The notes under the pieces: generated by a model
Databases searched by the model: none
Seen by the model: only the letters and a program-made list of their open reading frames with translations
Told to the model about the DNA's origin: nothing
Source: JAXGMQ01 sp964613055
Lineage (GTDB): Bacteria > Caldisericota > Caldisericia > JAAYUI01
Assembly (NCBI GenBank): GCA_964613055.1
Contig: CAZTGD010000044.1
Coordinates: forward strand, 1 to 12,922
Direction: 5' to 3'
Length of the DNA stretch: 12,922 nt
Part shown: in pieces, positions 1 through 8,700 of the stretch
How positions within the stretch are numbered: the first letter of the stretch is position 1
Layout of the letters: each line of letters begins with the position of its first letter
Position numbers and translations under genes: made by a program

Positions 1-117
1 GGTTTCCATTCGAATCCCAGACTTCATACTGACCACTTGATGAATCATTTGGTGCTTCTTTTAAAATGTATATGCAAACAGTAAAACAAGCAACGTGTAT
101 ACTGTCACTCTCCTCAT
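1..117 (-). pseudogene. 5' end of an exported-protein gene, apparently frameshifted (runs off the window)
   Basis: On the minus strand an ATG at 117 is preceded by a near-consensus Shine-Dalgarno (AAAGGAGGG, 123-131) at good spacing. It opens a short peptide, MRRVTVYTLLVLLFAYTF, which looks like a signal peptide (two arginines, then a hydrophobic run), and then meets TAA at 61-63. In the -1 frame from the same place the reading continues to the window edge with hydrophilic sequence (LKEAPNDSSSGQYEVWDSNG). The junction lies in a TTTTAAAA run (59-66), so loss of one T would explain the break. What is seen is the ribosome site, the hydrophobic start and the stop. That the two frames belong to one gene is inference. 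The original frame also stays open past the TAA, so the evidence is limited. Product unknown; presumably exported like several neighbours. Positions 133-201 hold nothing recognisable. Confidence 0.35.
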
Positions 118-201
118 AGTCAGCCCTCCTTTGATTAATAATACAATCACAGTAACACAGAAGGATTACTCTGACAACACAGAATTATTGTTGTATGTTT
201 T

Positions 202-630
202 CTATACTCCCGGATCTTGATCCAGGTTGACCCTAGCGAATCGAGCATGACCCCTTGCCACCATCTTCCCCGATTCGGTGTCATATATATGCGCTCTGGT
301 TTCTATGAGTCTCCCCCTGTCAGCTTCGATCCAGCCGGTAACACGCACCTGTCTTCCCACAATCATTGGACGCACGAACCGAACCGTCATCTCAGCGGTG
401 ACGACCGTGTCTCCGATAAGGCGGAAAATGGCATGGGACATTGCTTCGTCTAGCATGGTTGAGATGATTCCGCCATGCACGATTTCGTTCCATCCTTGGA
501 ACCTGTCGTTGGGAGTAAACAGGGTTTCGACCGAATCATCGAGAGTGGCGAACTTCATCTGCAGACCGTATTCATTCTGCTCTCCGCACGCGAAGCAGTT
601 GGTGTCCGTTCCTGTGTATTGTCTGCTCAA
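202..630 (-). CDS. PaaI-type hotdog-fold acyl-CoA thioesterase
   Basis: A small hotdog protein of the PaaI/YdiI-like thioesterase group, expected to hydrolyse an acyl-CoA ester in the cytoplasm; substrate unknown. With the start chosen here it has 142 residues. An N-terminal CFACG motif (12-16) is followed by the N-x-x-GL pattern typical of this subgroup. The hotdog signature HGG-x5-LDEAM (52-64) carries the acidic residue (D61 or E62) expected in catalysis. An ATG at 720 gives a longer frame, but it would overlap the upstream gene by about 90 bases. I prefer TTG at 630: it starts one base after the upstream stop (632-634), has an AAGGAAGGG ribosome site ten bases before it (641-649), and gives the family's usual N-terminus. 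ATG at 678 is another possibility. It is probably translationally coupled to the CoA-binding protein, and the pair suggests shared work on CoA esters. Family call is firm, start less so. Confidence 0.85.
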   Translation of the reverse strand: MSRQYTGTDTNCFACGEQNEYGLQMKFATLDDSVETLFTPNDRFQGWNEIVHGGIISTMLDEAMSHAIFRLIGDTVVTAEMTVRFVRPMIVGRQVRVTGWIEADRGRLIETRAHIYDTESGKMVARGHARFARVNLDQDPGV

Positions 631-631
631 A

Positions 632-1039
632 TCAGATATTCCCTTCCTTGCCCGAATGAACGTTGTATATGCAGACATCCTTGACCACCTGTATGCCGGA
701 ATCGACGAACTTCTGTTCAACCTCGGGGTTTGATATGCCCAGCTGAAGCCAAACCACCTTTGGTTTGACCTTTAGTGTGTCGATGGATATTTCATCTAAA
801 AACTCAGACCTGCGGAACACATCGAGTATGTCGATTGGCTCCGGGACATCTGCAATGCTTGGCAGTATCTCCCTGCCACCGAGCCTCTTACCCGCATACA
901 CTTTGCTGACGGGATACACGGTGTAACCCTTTGCCATCAGATACTTGGTGATGCGACAGCTGGAGCGTTGTGGGTTGGTGGACGCTCCATAGACGGCAAT
1001 CACCTTTGACTCAGCCAACAACTGTTTCAATTGTTCCAT
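632..1039 (-). CDS. CoA-binding domain protein (YccU-like, Rossmann fold)
   Basis: A 135-residue single-domain protein of the CoA-binding family found alone in many bacteria (YccU-like) and as the first domain of acyl-CoA synthetases of the ADP-forming type. Visible features are the N-terminal beta strand and glycine turn VIAVYGAST (about 13-21), followed by the basic NPQRSS stretch, then YPV and a G-rich turn. Further on come PEPIDILDVFRRSE (a conserved middle block) and VVWLQLG with VKDVCIYNVH near the end. Length equals the usual length of the stand-alone family. ATG at 1039 is chosen; an in-frame TTG at 1048 would add three residues and neither has a strong ribosome site. It is first in a two-gene unit with the thioesterase, separated by one base. 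A candidate promoter lies at 1111-1140. Exact function in the family is poorly known; binding of CoA or an acyl-CoA is an inference from the fold. Confidence 0.85.
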   Translation of the reverse strand: MEQLKQLLAESKVIAVYGASTNPQRSSCRITKYLMAKGYTVYPVSKVYAGKRLGGREILPSIADVPEPIDILDVFRRSEFLDEISIDTLKVKPKVVWLQLGISNPEVEQKFVDSGIQVVKDVCIYNVHSGKEGNI

Positions 1040-1110
1040 GCCCGTCAATCTACTCGACTTGATTGATGATTCAAGTCAGTTTGTGCCCAATAAACCGGTG
1101 AGAGTTATTC

Positions 1111-1140
1111 AATATAATTCCTTTAATCCGAGGACTGCAA
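1111..1140 (-). promoter_or_regulatory. Candidate sigma70 promoter for the CoA-binding/thioesterase pair
   Basis: Read on the minus strand: TTGCAG (1140-1135), an 18-base spacer, then TATATT (1116-1111). The predicted start would leave a leader of about 65 bases before the ATG at 1039. The match is fair rather than strong and rests only on pattern. Confidence 0.35.
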
Positions 1141-1141
1141 C

Positions 1142-2309
1142 CAGCCATATTGCAACCCTTCATAACTTTCATTCTAATCAACTACCATCAAACAGATATC
1201 AAGTACGTGTTATCATCTCATGGCACCTGATTATCTCTTTTCCAATCTTCATCACGCCAGTTAGGTATACCATCTCCGTCATGATCACCATCTGGGTCAT
1301 CAAGCACCTCCCAAAGCTGGAAAACATTTAAATCAAAGAATTGTTGAATGAAAAAGTTCATAGCGATATATCTGTCCTCTGCATTTACACCTTTCACTGC
1401 AGTGTCAATGGAATTGCCAATACACGAATTCATTACATACATTATATGCATTACAGCAATGATATCCTTGGGAGACTTTTTATATTCAAGCTTTCCCATC
1501 ATCCAGTTTACATACAAAGAGAGCATCCCCGTTTCAATAAATGGAACTCGGTAGTAGCTGGCAGATAGATTGGGAGACAAACCATAGTCTTCTACAAGCC
1601 TGGGGACAGAGAAATTCATTCTACCTTTGCCTGCCATAATACTGTTGTATGTTTCTGTGGCATTCTCATAGCCTGCAAGCTCCTCTTCAATGATACGCTT
1701 TGTTTCCTGAAGTGTGTAGAAGCACAGGATATGTAGTTGGGTGAAGTCAGCAAGGTTTATGGGGTCAACAGGCGATGTAATGCCAGTATGTTCATAACCC
1801 TCATCATTTACATCAGTCTCATCACCATCAACATAGCCTTCAGTCTTGTCAATGAGCAGGTTCTGTCGATACTCTTGATTTGTACCTTCTCCGTAGAATG
1901 TGTGTGCCACCCAGAACCCATGAATCATTGCATAGTCAAATGTATCACCACCGAAGTGTTTACTGAGGCTTGTATCAACCTCAGAGTCAATACCCCTTGC
2001 ATTCAACACATCAGCTGAACCATAGGCAAGAGATGCACAGTAGATGAAATCCTCACAGTTTCTGTCTGTGACTGTTCTCCAGTACTTGCCATAGTACCTG
2101 CTGTGGAACTCAGTGAGTGTCTCAAGGAATCTCTCTGCTCCATTCCTGTTTATGGCAGACCTGAGTGTAGATGAATCTTCTACCGCTGAATTGATTGCAG
2201 ACACCGCGGTGCTATTGTATCCGCCACTGCCATCCACAAACAACATGCCTTCACTGCCACCAGAGGGTTGAACATCACCCAAGCCACACATGCCACAACC
2301 CATGGAAGC
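1142..2309. repeat. Direct repeat, copy A (about 1.17 kb, paired with 2451-3617)
   Basis: This block matches 2451-3617 without any base difference that I could find, except one extra A near 1155 in the non-coding part. It covers 76 bases beyond the lipoprotein stop codon and the gene up to the Ala codon just before the lipobox. Both edges are sharp: outside the block the flanks differ. No inverted ends, transposase or short target repeats are visible at the edges, so this is a gene duplication or conversion tract, not an insertion sequence. Confidence 0.95.
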
Positions 2310-2369
2310 CAAAGCCAAAAACAGCACTGTAGTCATCCCCAAAATTATACGAAATGGTTCCTTGCGCAT
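1218..2369 (-). CDS. Putative lipoprotein with C-terminal Asp-rich calcium-type motif, copy A
   Basis: I do not recognise a named family. The product has 383 residues from the ATG at 2369, which has a GAAGGGAA ribosome site seven bases upstream; an in-frame GTG at 2375 is too close to that site. The N-terminus has basic residues, a hydrophobic run and LASMGC (Cys 25), a signal peptide that resembles a lipoprotein one although Ser at -3 is not ideal. The mature part starts CGMCGLGD, then a Gly/Ser-rich linker, then a largely helical-looking body with aromatic residues and several Cys. It ends with DDPDGDHDGDGIPNWRDED, an Asp/Gly pattern like thrombospondin type-3 or dockerin-style calcium sites. 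Likely located at the cell surface or in the periplasm. The mature protein is identical to that of the next gene upstream, 2526-3671. No good promoter is visible in the 150-base gap, so it may be read from the upstream copy's promoter. Confidence 0.8.
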   Translation of the reverse strand: MRKEPFRIILGMTTVLFLALASMGCGMCGLGDVQPSGGSEGMLFVDGSGGYNSTAVSAINSAVEDSSTLRSAINRNGAERFLETLTEFHSRYYGKYWRTVTDRNCEDFIYCASLAYGSADVLNARGIDSEVDTSLSKHFGGDTFDYAMIHGFWVAHTFYGEGTNQEYRQNLLIDKTEGYVDGDETDVNDEGYEHTGITSPVDPINLADFTQLHILCFYTLQETKRIIEEELAGYENATETYNSIMAGKGRMNFSVPRLVEDYGLSPNLSASYYRVPFIETGMLSLYVNWMMGKLEYKKSPKDIIAVMHIMYVMNSCIGNSIDTAVKGVNAEDRYIAMNFFIQQFFDLNVFQLWEVLDDPDGDHDGDGIPNWRDEDWKRDNQVP

Positions 2370-2450
2370 AGGCACTTCCCTTCACTAAATACTCTGTTCA
2401 TATCCTAACATCAGGCCATGAATGACCCATTACTAAAGGCTTACCATCCA

Positions 2451-3617
2451 CAGCCATATTGCACCCTTCATAACTTTCATTCTAATCAACTACCATCAAA
2501 CAGATATCAAGTACGTGTTATCATCTCATGGCACCTGATTATCTCTTTTCCAATCTTCATCACGCCAGTTAGGTATACCATCTCCGTCATGATCACCATC
2601 TGGGTCATCAAGCACCTCCCAAAGCTGGAAAACATTTAAATCAAAGAATTGTTGAATGAAAAAGTTCATAGCGATATATCTGTCCTCTGCATTTACACCT
2701 TTCACTGCAGTGTCAATGGAATTGCCAATACACGAATTCATTACATACATTATATGCATTACAGCAATGATATCCTTGGGAGACTTTTTATATTCAAGCT
2801 TTCCCATCATCCAGTTTACATACAAAGAGAGCATCCCCGTTTCAATAAATGGAACTCGGTAGTAGCTGGCAGATAGATTGGGAGACAAACCATAGTCTTC
2901 TACAAGCCTGGGGACAGAGAAATTCATTCTACCTTTGCCTGCCATAATACTGTTGTATGTTTCTGTGGCATTCTCATAGCCTGCAAGCTCCTCTTCAATG
3001 ATACGCTTTGTTTCCTGAAGTGTGTAGAAGCACAGGATATGTAGTTGGGTGAAGTCAGCAAGGTTTATGGGGTCAACAGGCGATGTAATGCCAGTATGTT
3101 CATAACCCTCATCATTTACATCAGTCTCATCACCATCAACATAGCCTTCAGTCTTGTCAATGAGCAGGTTCTGTCGATACTCTTGATTTGTACCTTCTCC
3201 GTAGAATGTGTGTGCCACCCAGAACCCATGAATCATTGCATAGTCAAATGTATCACCACCGAAGTGTTTACTGAGGCTTGTATCAACCTCAGAGTCAATA
3301 CCCCTTGCATTCAACACATCAGCTGAACCATAGGCAAGAGATGCACAGTAGATGAAATCCTCACAGTTTCTGTCTGTGACTGTTCTCCAGTACTTGCCAT
3401 AGTACCTGCTGTGGAACTCAGTGAGTGTCTCAAGGAATCTCTCTGCTCCATTCCTGTTTATGGCAGACCTGAGTGTAGATGAATCTTCTACCGCTGAATT
3501 GATTGCAGACACCGCGGTGCTATTGTATCCGCCACTGCCATCCACAAACAACATGCCTTCACTGCCACCAGAGGGTTGAACATCACCCAAGCCACACATG
3601 CCACAACCCATGGAAGC
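2451..3617. repeat. Direct repeat, copy B (paired with 1142-2309)
   Basis: Second copy of the 1.17-kb block, offset 1308 bases inside the gene and 1309 in the outer tail because of a one-base indel. Identity stops at the same Ala codon before the lipobox. Beyond it the two signal-peptide regions differ in most codons but still encode similar residues (VLFLALAS against VLFISLAS). Confidence 0.95.
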
Positions 3618-3671
3618 GAGAGAAATAAATAGAACCGCAATCACTACTATTACATGCTTTATAGCTTTCAT
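2526..3671 (-). CDS. Putative lipoprotein with C-terminal Asp-rich calcium-type motif, copy B
   Basis: The product has 381 residues. Its signal peptide MKAIKHVIVVIAVLFISLAS, with Cys 23 after SMG, differs from that of copy A, and everything from that point on is identical in protein and in DNA. The start ATG at 3671 follows GGAGG with a rather long 12-base spacing. A near-consensus sigma70 promoter sits at 3713-3741. The mature chain has a Gly/Ser linker, a Cys-containing body (NCEDFIYCASLAYG at about residues 100-113) and the terminal DPDGDHDGDGIPNWRDED motif, which by analogy with thrombospondin type-3 repeats may bind calcium. No catalytic motif is recognised. It is divergent from the DXS gene and upstream of copy A on the same strand. 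Function unknown; export is the only firm inference. Confidence 0.8.
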   Translation of the reverse strand: MKAIKHVIVVIAVLFISLASMGCGMCGLGDVQPSGGSEGMLFVDGSGGYNSTAVSAINSAVEDSSTLRSAINRNGAERFLETLTEFHSRYYGKYWRTVTDRNCEDFIYCASLAYGSADVLNARGIDSEVDTSLSKHFGGDTFDYAMIHGFWVAHTFYGEGTNQEYRQNLLIDKTEGYVDGDETDVNDEGYEHTGITSPVDPINLADFTQLHILCFYTLQETKRIIEEELAGYENATETYNSIMAGKGRMNFSVPRLVEDYGLSPNLSASYYRVPFIETGMLSLYVNWMMGKLEYKKSPKDIIAVMHIMYVMNSCIGNSIDTAVKGVNAEDRYIAMNFFIQQFFDLNVFQLWEVLDDPDGDHDGDGIPNWRDEDWKRDNQVP

Positions 3672-3712
3672 TTATTTTATTAGCCTCCACTCAATCTGAA
3701 CTAACAAAGGTA

Positions 3713-3741
3713 ATTATAATGAAGATGTAATAATTAGTCAA
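3713..3741 (-). promoter_or_regulatory. Sigma70-type promoter for the lipoprotein pair
   Basis: On the minus strand TTGACT (3741-3736) is followed by a 17-base spacer and a perfect TATAAT (3718-3713). The predicted start falls about 35 bases before the ATG at 3671. This is one of the best promoter matches in the window and the only clear one upstream of the two lipoprotein genes. Confidence 0.7.
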
Positions 3742-3758
3742 AGTGATACTCCATATCC

Positions 3759-3786
3759 TTGAAATACTTCGGTCGGATGATATTTT
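3759..3786 (+). promoter_or_regulatory. Weak candidate promoter for the DXS gene
   Basis: TTGAAA (3759-3764), 16-base spacer, TATTTT (3781-3786). If used, transcription would begin only a few bases before the ATG at 3796, giving an almost leaderless message; this fits the absence of a well-spaced ribosome site (the GGAG at 3792-3795 touches the ATG). The match is weak. Confidence 0.25.
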
Positions 3787-3795
3787 GATACGGAG

Positions 3796-5637
3796 ATGAG
3801 CATCCTTGAAACCATCGATTCGCCTTCAAGGCTTAAGTCAATGAAGAACGGTCAGCTGGATGGACTCGCAGAAGAGATACGCCGAGAGATACTGCGTTAT
3901 GTCTCTGACAAGGGCGGTCATCTGGCTTCCAACCTCGGCATCACTGAGCTTACAATAGCCATCCACAAGGTGTTTGATTCACCCATCGACAGAATAATCT
4001 TTGATGTTGGTCATCAGTGCTATCCACACAAGATGCTTACGGGCAGGCTGAAGATGTTTCAGTGTCTGCGTCAGTCGGGTGGATTGTCTGGATACCCTCA
4101 TCCACACGAGTCCCCTCATGACCATTACCACACCGGGCATGCCTCAACGGCGCTTTCCCTGGCTACTGGAGAGGTGCTGGCGCGGAAACTGAAGGGCGAG
4201 GATCATCAAGTCATTGCTGTTGTGGGAGACGGCAGTTTAACGGGTGGCGAGAGCTTCGAAGCACTCAACCATTTGGGGTCGCTGGGTGAGGATGTTGTGG
4301 TGATATTCAATGACAACCAGATGTCCATCTCCCCGTCGGTCGGTGCACTGTCCCTTCTGACAAACAAGTTTCGAGCATCGCTAACATACCGCTCCTTGAG
4401 TCACTCTATCGGTGAATCGGTGTCTAGGATGGGCGGATTCGGTGAGTGGCTGGTTGGTGTGGGTATGCGAATCAAGACGGCTTTAAAGAACATCCTTTTG
4501 AAGAATCAGTACTTTGAAAACCTCGGTTTCAAGTACTTTGGCCCCATCGATGGACACAATATCGGTCTGATGGTTGCATTCCTCAAGCGTATGAAGAAGA
4601 TGAATGGTCCTGTGCTTCTGCATGTCCTGACAACCAAGGGCAAGGGTTATAAGTACGCTGAAGACGGTCCAACACGTTTCCATGGCACCCCACCGTTTGA
4701 AACATCTAACGGTAACCAGAAGAAATCAAGCAGAAGCCAGACATATTCAATGGCGTTCGGGCAGAGTGTGCTGGAGATGATGAGGCGGGACAAAAAGATT
4801 GTCGCTATCAGCTCAGCCATGCTGGCTGGTATTGGCCTGTCTCAGGTCGAGAAAGTATTTCCAGACAGGGTGTTGGATGTTGGTATTGCCGAACCCCACT
4901 CAGTCACCATGGCGTCTGCTTTGGCAAAGGCAGGTATGAAACCGATAGTTTGTCTGTACAGCACCTTCCTGCAGAGGGCTTTTGATCAGGTCATCCATGA
5001 CGTATCGCTGATGAATCAGCCGGTCGTGTTTGCCATAGACAGGGCCGGACTCGTCCCTGCAGATGGACCCACGCATCAGGGTGTATTTGATCTCGCTTAC
5101 ATGTCTATGATCCCAGGGATGACCGTCATGGTTCCATCATCTGCTGAAGAACTCGACCAGATACTCAAGCTGGCTGTTTCGATGGAATCACCGGTTGCGG
5201 TCAGGTACCCCAAGGATATAACCCCAGATGAAAACAACACAAGCCCTGTTCTGCTTGGAAAGGCATGCACAGAAAGGGTTGGTGATAGAGTACTTTTGAT
5301 AAACATCGGAGCATTGAAACAACATGTCACGGTAGCGTGTGACAAGCTGTCCGGTTTAGGTGTGTCCGGTGGATTGGTCAACTTAAGATTTGCAAAGCCA
5401 ATAGACTGGGAAACCATTGAGAAGTCTTCGAAGGGAAAGGACCTGATAGTAACGATTGAAGATGGCGTCACAGACGGTGGGATTGGTCAGAGAATAAAGT
5501 CGCATCTCTCAGGTCAAAGGGTGATTAATCTGGGAGTGGTTGGTGATATCCCACCAGTTGGCACAAGAAGTGAATTACTCACCAGGTATGGGCTTGATGC
5601 AGGGGGCATTGTTTCTGCGGTGAGAAATCACTTGTGA
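3796..5637 (+). CDS. dxs: 1-deoxy-D-xylulose-5-phosphate synthase
   Basis: Thiamine-diphosphate enzyme that condenses pyruvate with glyceraldehyde 3-phosphate to DXP, the first step of the MEP isoprenoid pathway, in the cytoplasm. The product has 613 residues, close to the usual 620-640. Landmarks in order: GGHLASNLG (40-48, with the conserved His 42), VGHQCYPHKMLTGR (71-84), GHAST (114-118), the ThDP/Mg motif GDGSLTGG (144-151) with NDN at 172-174, FGPIDGH (248-254), FHGTPPF (295-301), DVGIAEPH (361-368, catalytic Glu 366), DRAG (415-418), GPTHQG (424-429, His 427) and RYPK (470-473). The usual Gln after the catalytic Glu is Pro here, and GLVPADG replaces the common GLVGADG. The ATG at 3796 gives a full-length N-terminus. 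It stands alone: divergent from the lipoproteins, with 116 bases before the next gene. Confidence 0.95.
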   Translation: MSILETIDSPSRLKSMKNGQLDGLAEEIRREILRYVSDKGGHLASNLGITELTIAIHKVFDSPIDRIIFDVGHQCYPHKMLTGRLKMFQCLRQSGGLSGYPHPHESPHDHYHTGHASTALSLATGEVLARKLKGEDHQVIAVVGDGSLTGGESFEALNHLGSLGEDVVVIFNDNQMSISPSVGALSLLTNKFRASLTYRSLSHSIGESVSRMGGFGEWLVGVGMRIKTALKNILLKNQYFENLGFKYFGPIDGHNIGLMVAFLKRMKKMNGPVLLHVLTTKGKGYKYAEDGPTRFHGTPPFETSNGNQKKSSRSQTYSMAFGQSVLEMMRRDKKIVAISSAMLAGIGLSQVEKVFPDRVLDVGIAEPHSVTMASALAKAGMKPIVCLYSTFLQRAFDQVIHDVSLMNQPVVFAIDRAGLVPADGPTHQGVFDLAYMSMIPGMTVMVPSSAEELDQILKLAVSMESPVAVRYPKDITPDENNTSPVLLGKACTERVGDRVLLINIGALKQHVTVACDKLSGLGVSGGLVNLRFAKPIDWETIEKSSKGKDLIVTIEDGVTDGGIGQRIKSHLSGQRVINLGVVGDIPPVGTRSELLTRYGLDAGGIVSAVRNHL

Positions 5638-5688
5638 CCATATATGACTTAAATAAATCAGTTTGACTTGATATGATTTTATGAGTTG

Positions 5689-5716
5689 TTGACTACATTG
5701 ACATTAGACATACAAT
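5689..5716 (+). promoter_or_regulatory. Candidate sigma70 promoter for the large repeat protein
   Basis: TTGACT (5689-5694), 16-base spacer, TACAAT (5711-5716). The expected start near 5723 leaves a leader of about 30 bases, which carries GAGGTG just before the ATG at 5754. A second TTGACA nearby (5699-5705) has no matching -10 box. Confidence 0.5.
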
Positions 5717-5753
5717 TAACTCTACGTTTGATATATGATTGTGAGGTGTGTAG

Positions 5754-8700
5754 ATGCGTTCTGTCAGAGTGTTGTTGGCTGTTGTCCTGATTTTGTCAAT
5801 GTTATTTGTCCCGAATGAGGGACGAGAGGATGATGTAAGTGCTTACGCAGGCTGGCTTGGAGCAGATGGGACGTATTATGTTGGTTCAGCCCCACAGCAG
5901 AACAATGAAATAAATATCAGTCAGACATTGTCAAATTCTCAGATATCCTCTGATACGTGCATGGTTCTGGATTCGCTCGATAGACCTCATATTGTATGGG
6001 GTGAATCAGTTGGCTCAGGTCCATTGGCTAACTATGAAATCTTTTACGCTTACTGGAATGGAAGCGATTGGTGTTGCATAGATGGATCTGTTTATGATCC
6101 ATATTCGACTCTGATCCCTAACCCTGCCAATGTCAGCGATACTGATGATGATTCATGTATGGCGACCATTGCACTCGATAGTCAAGATAACCCCCATATC
6201 GCCTGGACAGATATAACATATGGCACCTCTGGTGATTATGATATATTCTATATCCATTGGGATGACGTAGGTGGTAAGTGGTTAGATGCACAAGGTGACG
6301 AATATCTGATCAACGCATCGCTTGCAAATGTTAGCAAAACTGACTGTTATTCCTTTGATCCAAGAATTGCATTAGATGACTCAGATACTCCATACATAGC
6401 CTGGACTGATGATACATATGGGTATAATGACATAATGTGCGTGAAATGGGGTTCCACATCTTGGGAGAACATGATGGGTGATCCCTATAACCCGGCAACG
6501 CCTGGAGTTGCCAATGTCAGTCACAACGCTGACCAATCCAGACACTGCTCCCTTAAACTGGATTCATCTGGAGATCCTCATCTGGTATGGCATGACAATA
6601 CCTATGGTAGCTACACACAGGCTGATGTAATGTATGTTCACTGGGTAAGTCCTGACTGGGTAGGAGCAGATGGTAGCCTTTACGATCCTGTCAATGGAGG
6701 CCCCACCTGGGAACCAGCGGCTGACATAAATGTCAGCAGAACGAGTTCATATGACTCGAGATTTGCGTCACTAGCACTCGATGATGACGACAATCCACAC
6801 ATAGTTTGGGAAGGTCTTTCTTATTACTACTCTCCATATGAGGTGCTTTATGTCCAGTGGTCTGATATCGATTCTGACTGGGTGCTGGTTGATGGCAACT
6901 CATATGATCCACTCTCACCGACGGGAGCAAACATAAGTCAGACAAACGATCTTTCGAGTTTTCCCAATATCTCTCTGGATTCGAGTAGCTACCCCTGTGT
7001 GACATGGTCTGATGAGAGCTACAATTCAATCGAAGATATCATGTTTATTCGCTGGAATGGAAGCAGATGGACAAATCAGGCTGGCAACTCATACGATCCA
7101 GTTGCTGGCAATGCCAATGTAAGTTATAGCAATCAGATCTCTCAGATTCCAAATCTTGCCTTAGATTCAAATGACTACCCGAGCCTCAGCTGGATTGACA
7201 GTTCTTTCAGCGGAGGGACCACTGACGTCATGTATGTCGAGTGGGGTGTGAACAGTCATGACGGTTTTTTTAGTATAAGAAAGGATGTTGATGCGGATTT
7301 GGATGGTGTCTTCGGGGAAGGTGGAGAAAGGATAGAAGAAGATCATCTGGATTACCTCATCGAGTTGAGTCATTTGGGTGGAGTCGATCCTACTGATAAC
7401 ATTTATTTATATGATACACTACCACCTCACACAACCTATGATTCATCATCTTCCCCTGGCAACTTTTCATACTCAACGGATGGAGGTATAAGCTGGAATG
7501 CAGGAGAGCCTGATTCATTTACAACTGTATCCGGTGGAGATATCGTCAGGTGGGGGCCATACGAGAGTCAGCTTAACTGGCAGGGTGCAGATCAATCGAT
7601 TTACTATGGTTCTGTTGTCAACCAACCGATGGATATCAATGTGAGTGATTCGATTTCACACTCCAGCTATCCTGCTCAGATGAAATTGGATTCTGGGAAT
7701 AACCCCCATGTTGTCTGGTGCGAAGAGCTAGCTGGTAATAACGAGGTTTACTATGTTCGCTGGGATGGAGACAGCTGGTTATGCCCAGATGGATCCGTAT
7801 ACAACTCCAGTAGTTCACCAAATCCAGCCAATATAAGCAGAAACAGCAGTGACTCTATTTACCCACATTTTGATCTCGATTCATCAGATCACCCTCATGT
7901 CACATGGCAAGAAAATGCATCGGGAAACTATGAAATCTATTATATTCACTGGGATGGCAATAACTGGCTATGCGCTGATGGCTCGGTATACGACCCTGTG
8001 CTTACCAGCAACCCAGCGAACGTCAGTCAGAACCCAACTCCATCGTGGTATGCGCCAATAGTGGTGGATACAAATGATGATGTGCACATAGTTTGGTATG
8101 ATATGATCGCATATAACAATGAAATAATGTATGTCAAGCTGGATAACGGTTTATGGAAGACCGCAGACGGTGTGACATACAGCGGTGCTAATGCCAACAT
8201 AAGCGTAAATACAACCATGTCAGTAGATGCATCGGTTGCTGTTGACTCACTTGGAAACCCCCATGTCTGCTGGTATGATAACGATGGCAATGATGAGGTT
8301 TTCTATGTTCATTGGGATGGTGACAGCTGGCGGACAAACTCAGGTGACGTATACAATGGAAACAATGCAAATGTCAGCAACAACAGTGGTTCCTCATGGC
8401 ACCCAACCATTGCAATTGATTCATCAGACCATGCTCACCTAGCGTGGTATGACAACTCATCTGGAACCTGGGAGACCTACTATGTTCGCTCAGATGGCTC
8501 ATACTGGGTTATTGCAACTGGAGCAAATTATGTGCCAGCTACGGGAAATGCGTCAATCAGCGAGAATGGACAACAGGGATGGCGTCCATCATTGCAGACA
8601 GATGCCAACGACCAACCTCACATCGCATGGTTCAGCTCTGAGGAAGGTCACAGAAACATATACTATATTTACTCAAATGGCGGGAATTGGTTTACCGTTG

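Noticed and set aside
202..720. Full 172-codon thioesterase frame from ATG 720
   Set aside because: The first 30 codons overlap the CoA-binding gene and do not resemble the family. TTG 630 with its ribosome site is preferred.
1341..3326. Plus-strand ORFs of 75, 68 and 93 codons that recur identically in both copies of the duplicated block
   Set aside because: They are antisense to the lipoprotein genes and are repeated only because the DNA itself is duplicated. They have no ribosome sites or family features.
1142..3617. The duplicated block as a composite transposon or insertion sequence
   Set aside because: No transposase, terminal inverted repeats or target duplications at the edges. The block matches a gene plus its tail.
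3672..3795. A thiamine riboswitch upstream of the ThDP-dependent DXS
   Set aside because: The 124-base gap lacks the conserved TPP-riboswitch cores, and DXS is not normally under that control. The gap is explained by divergent promoters.
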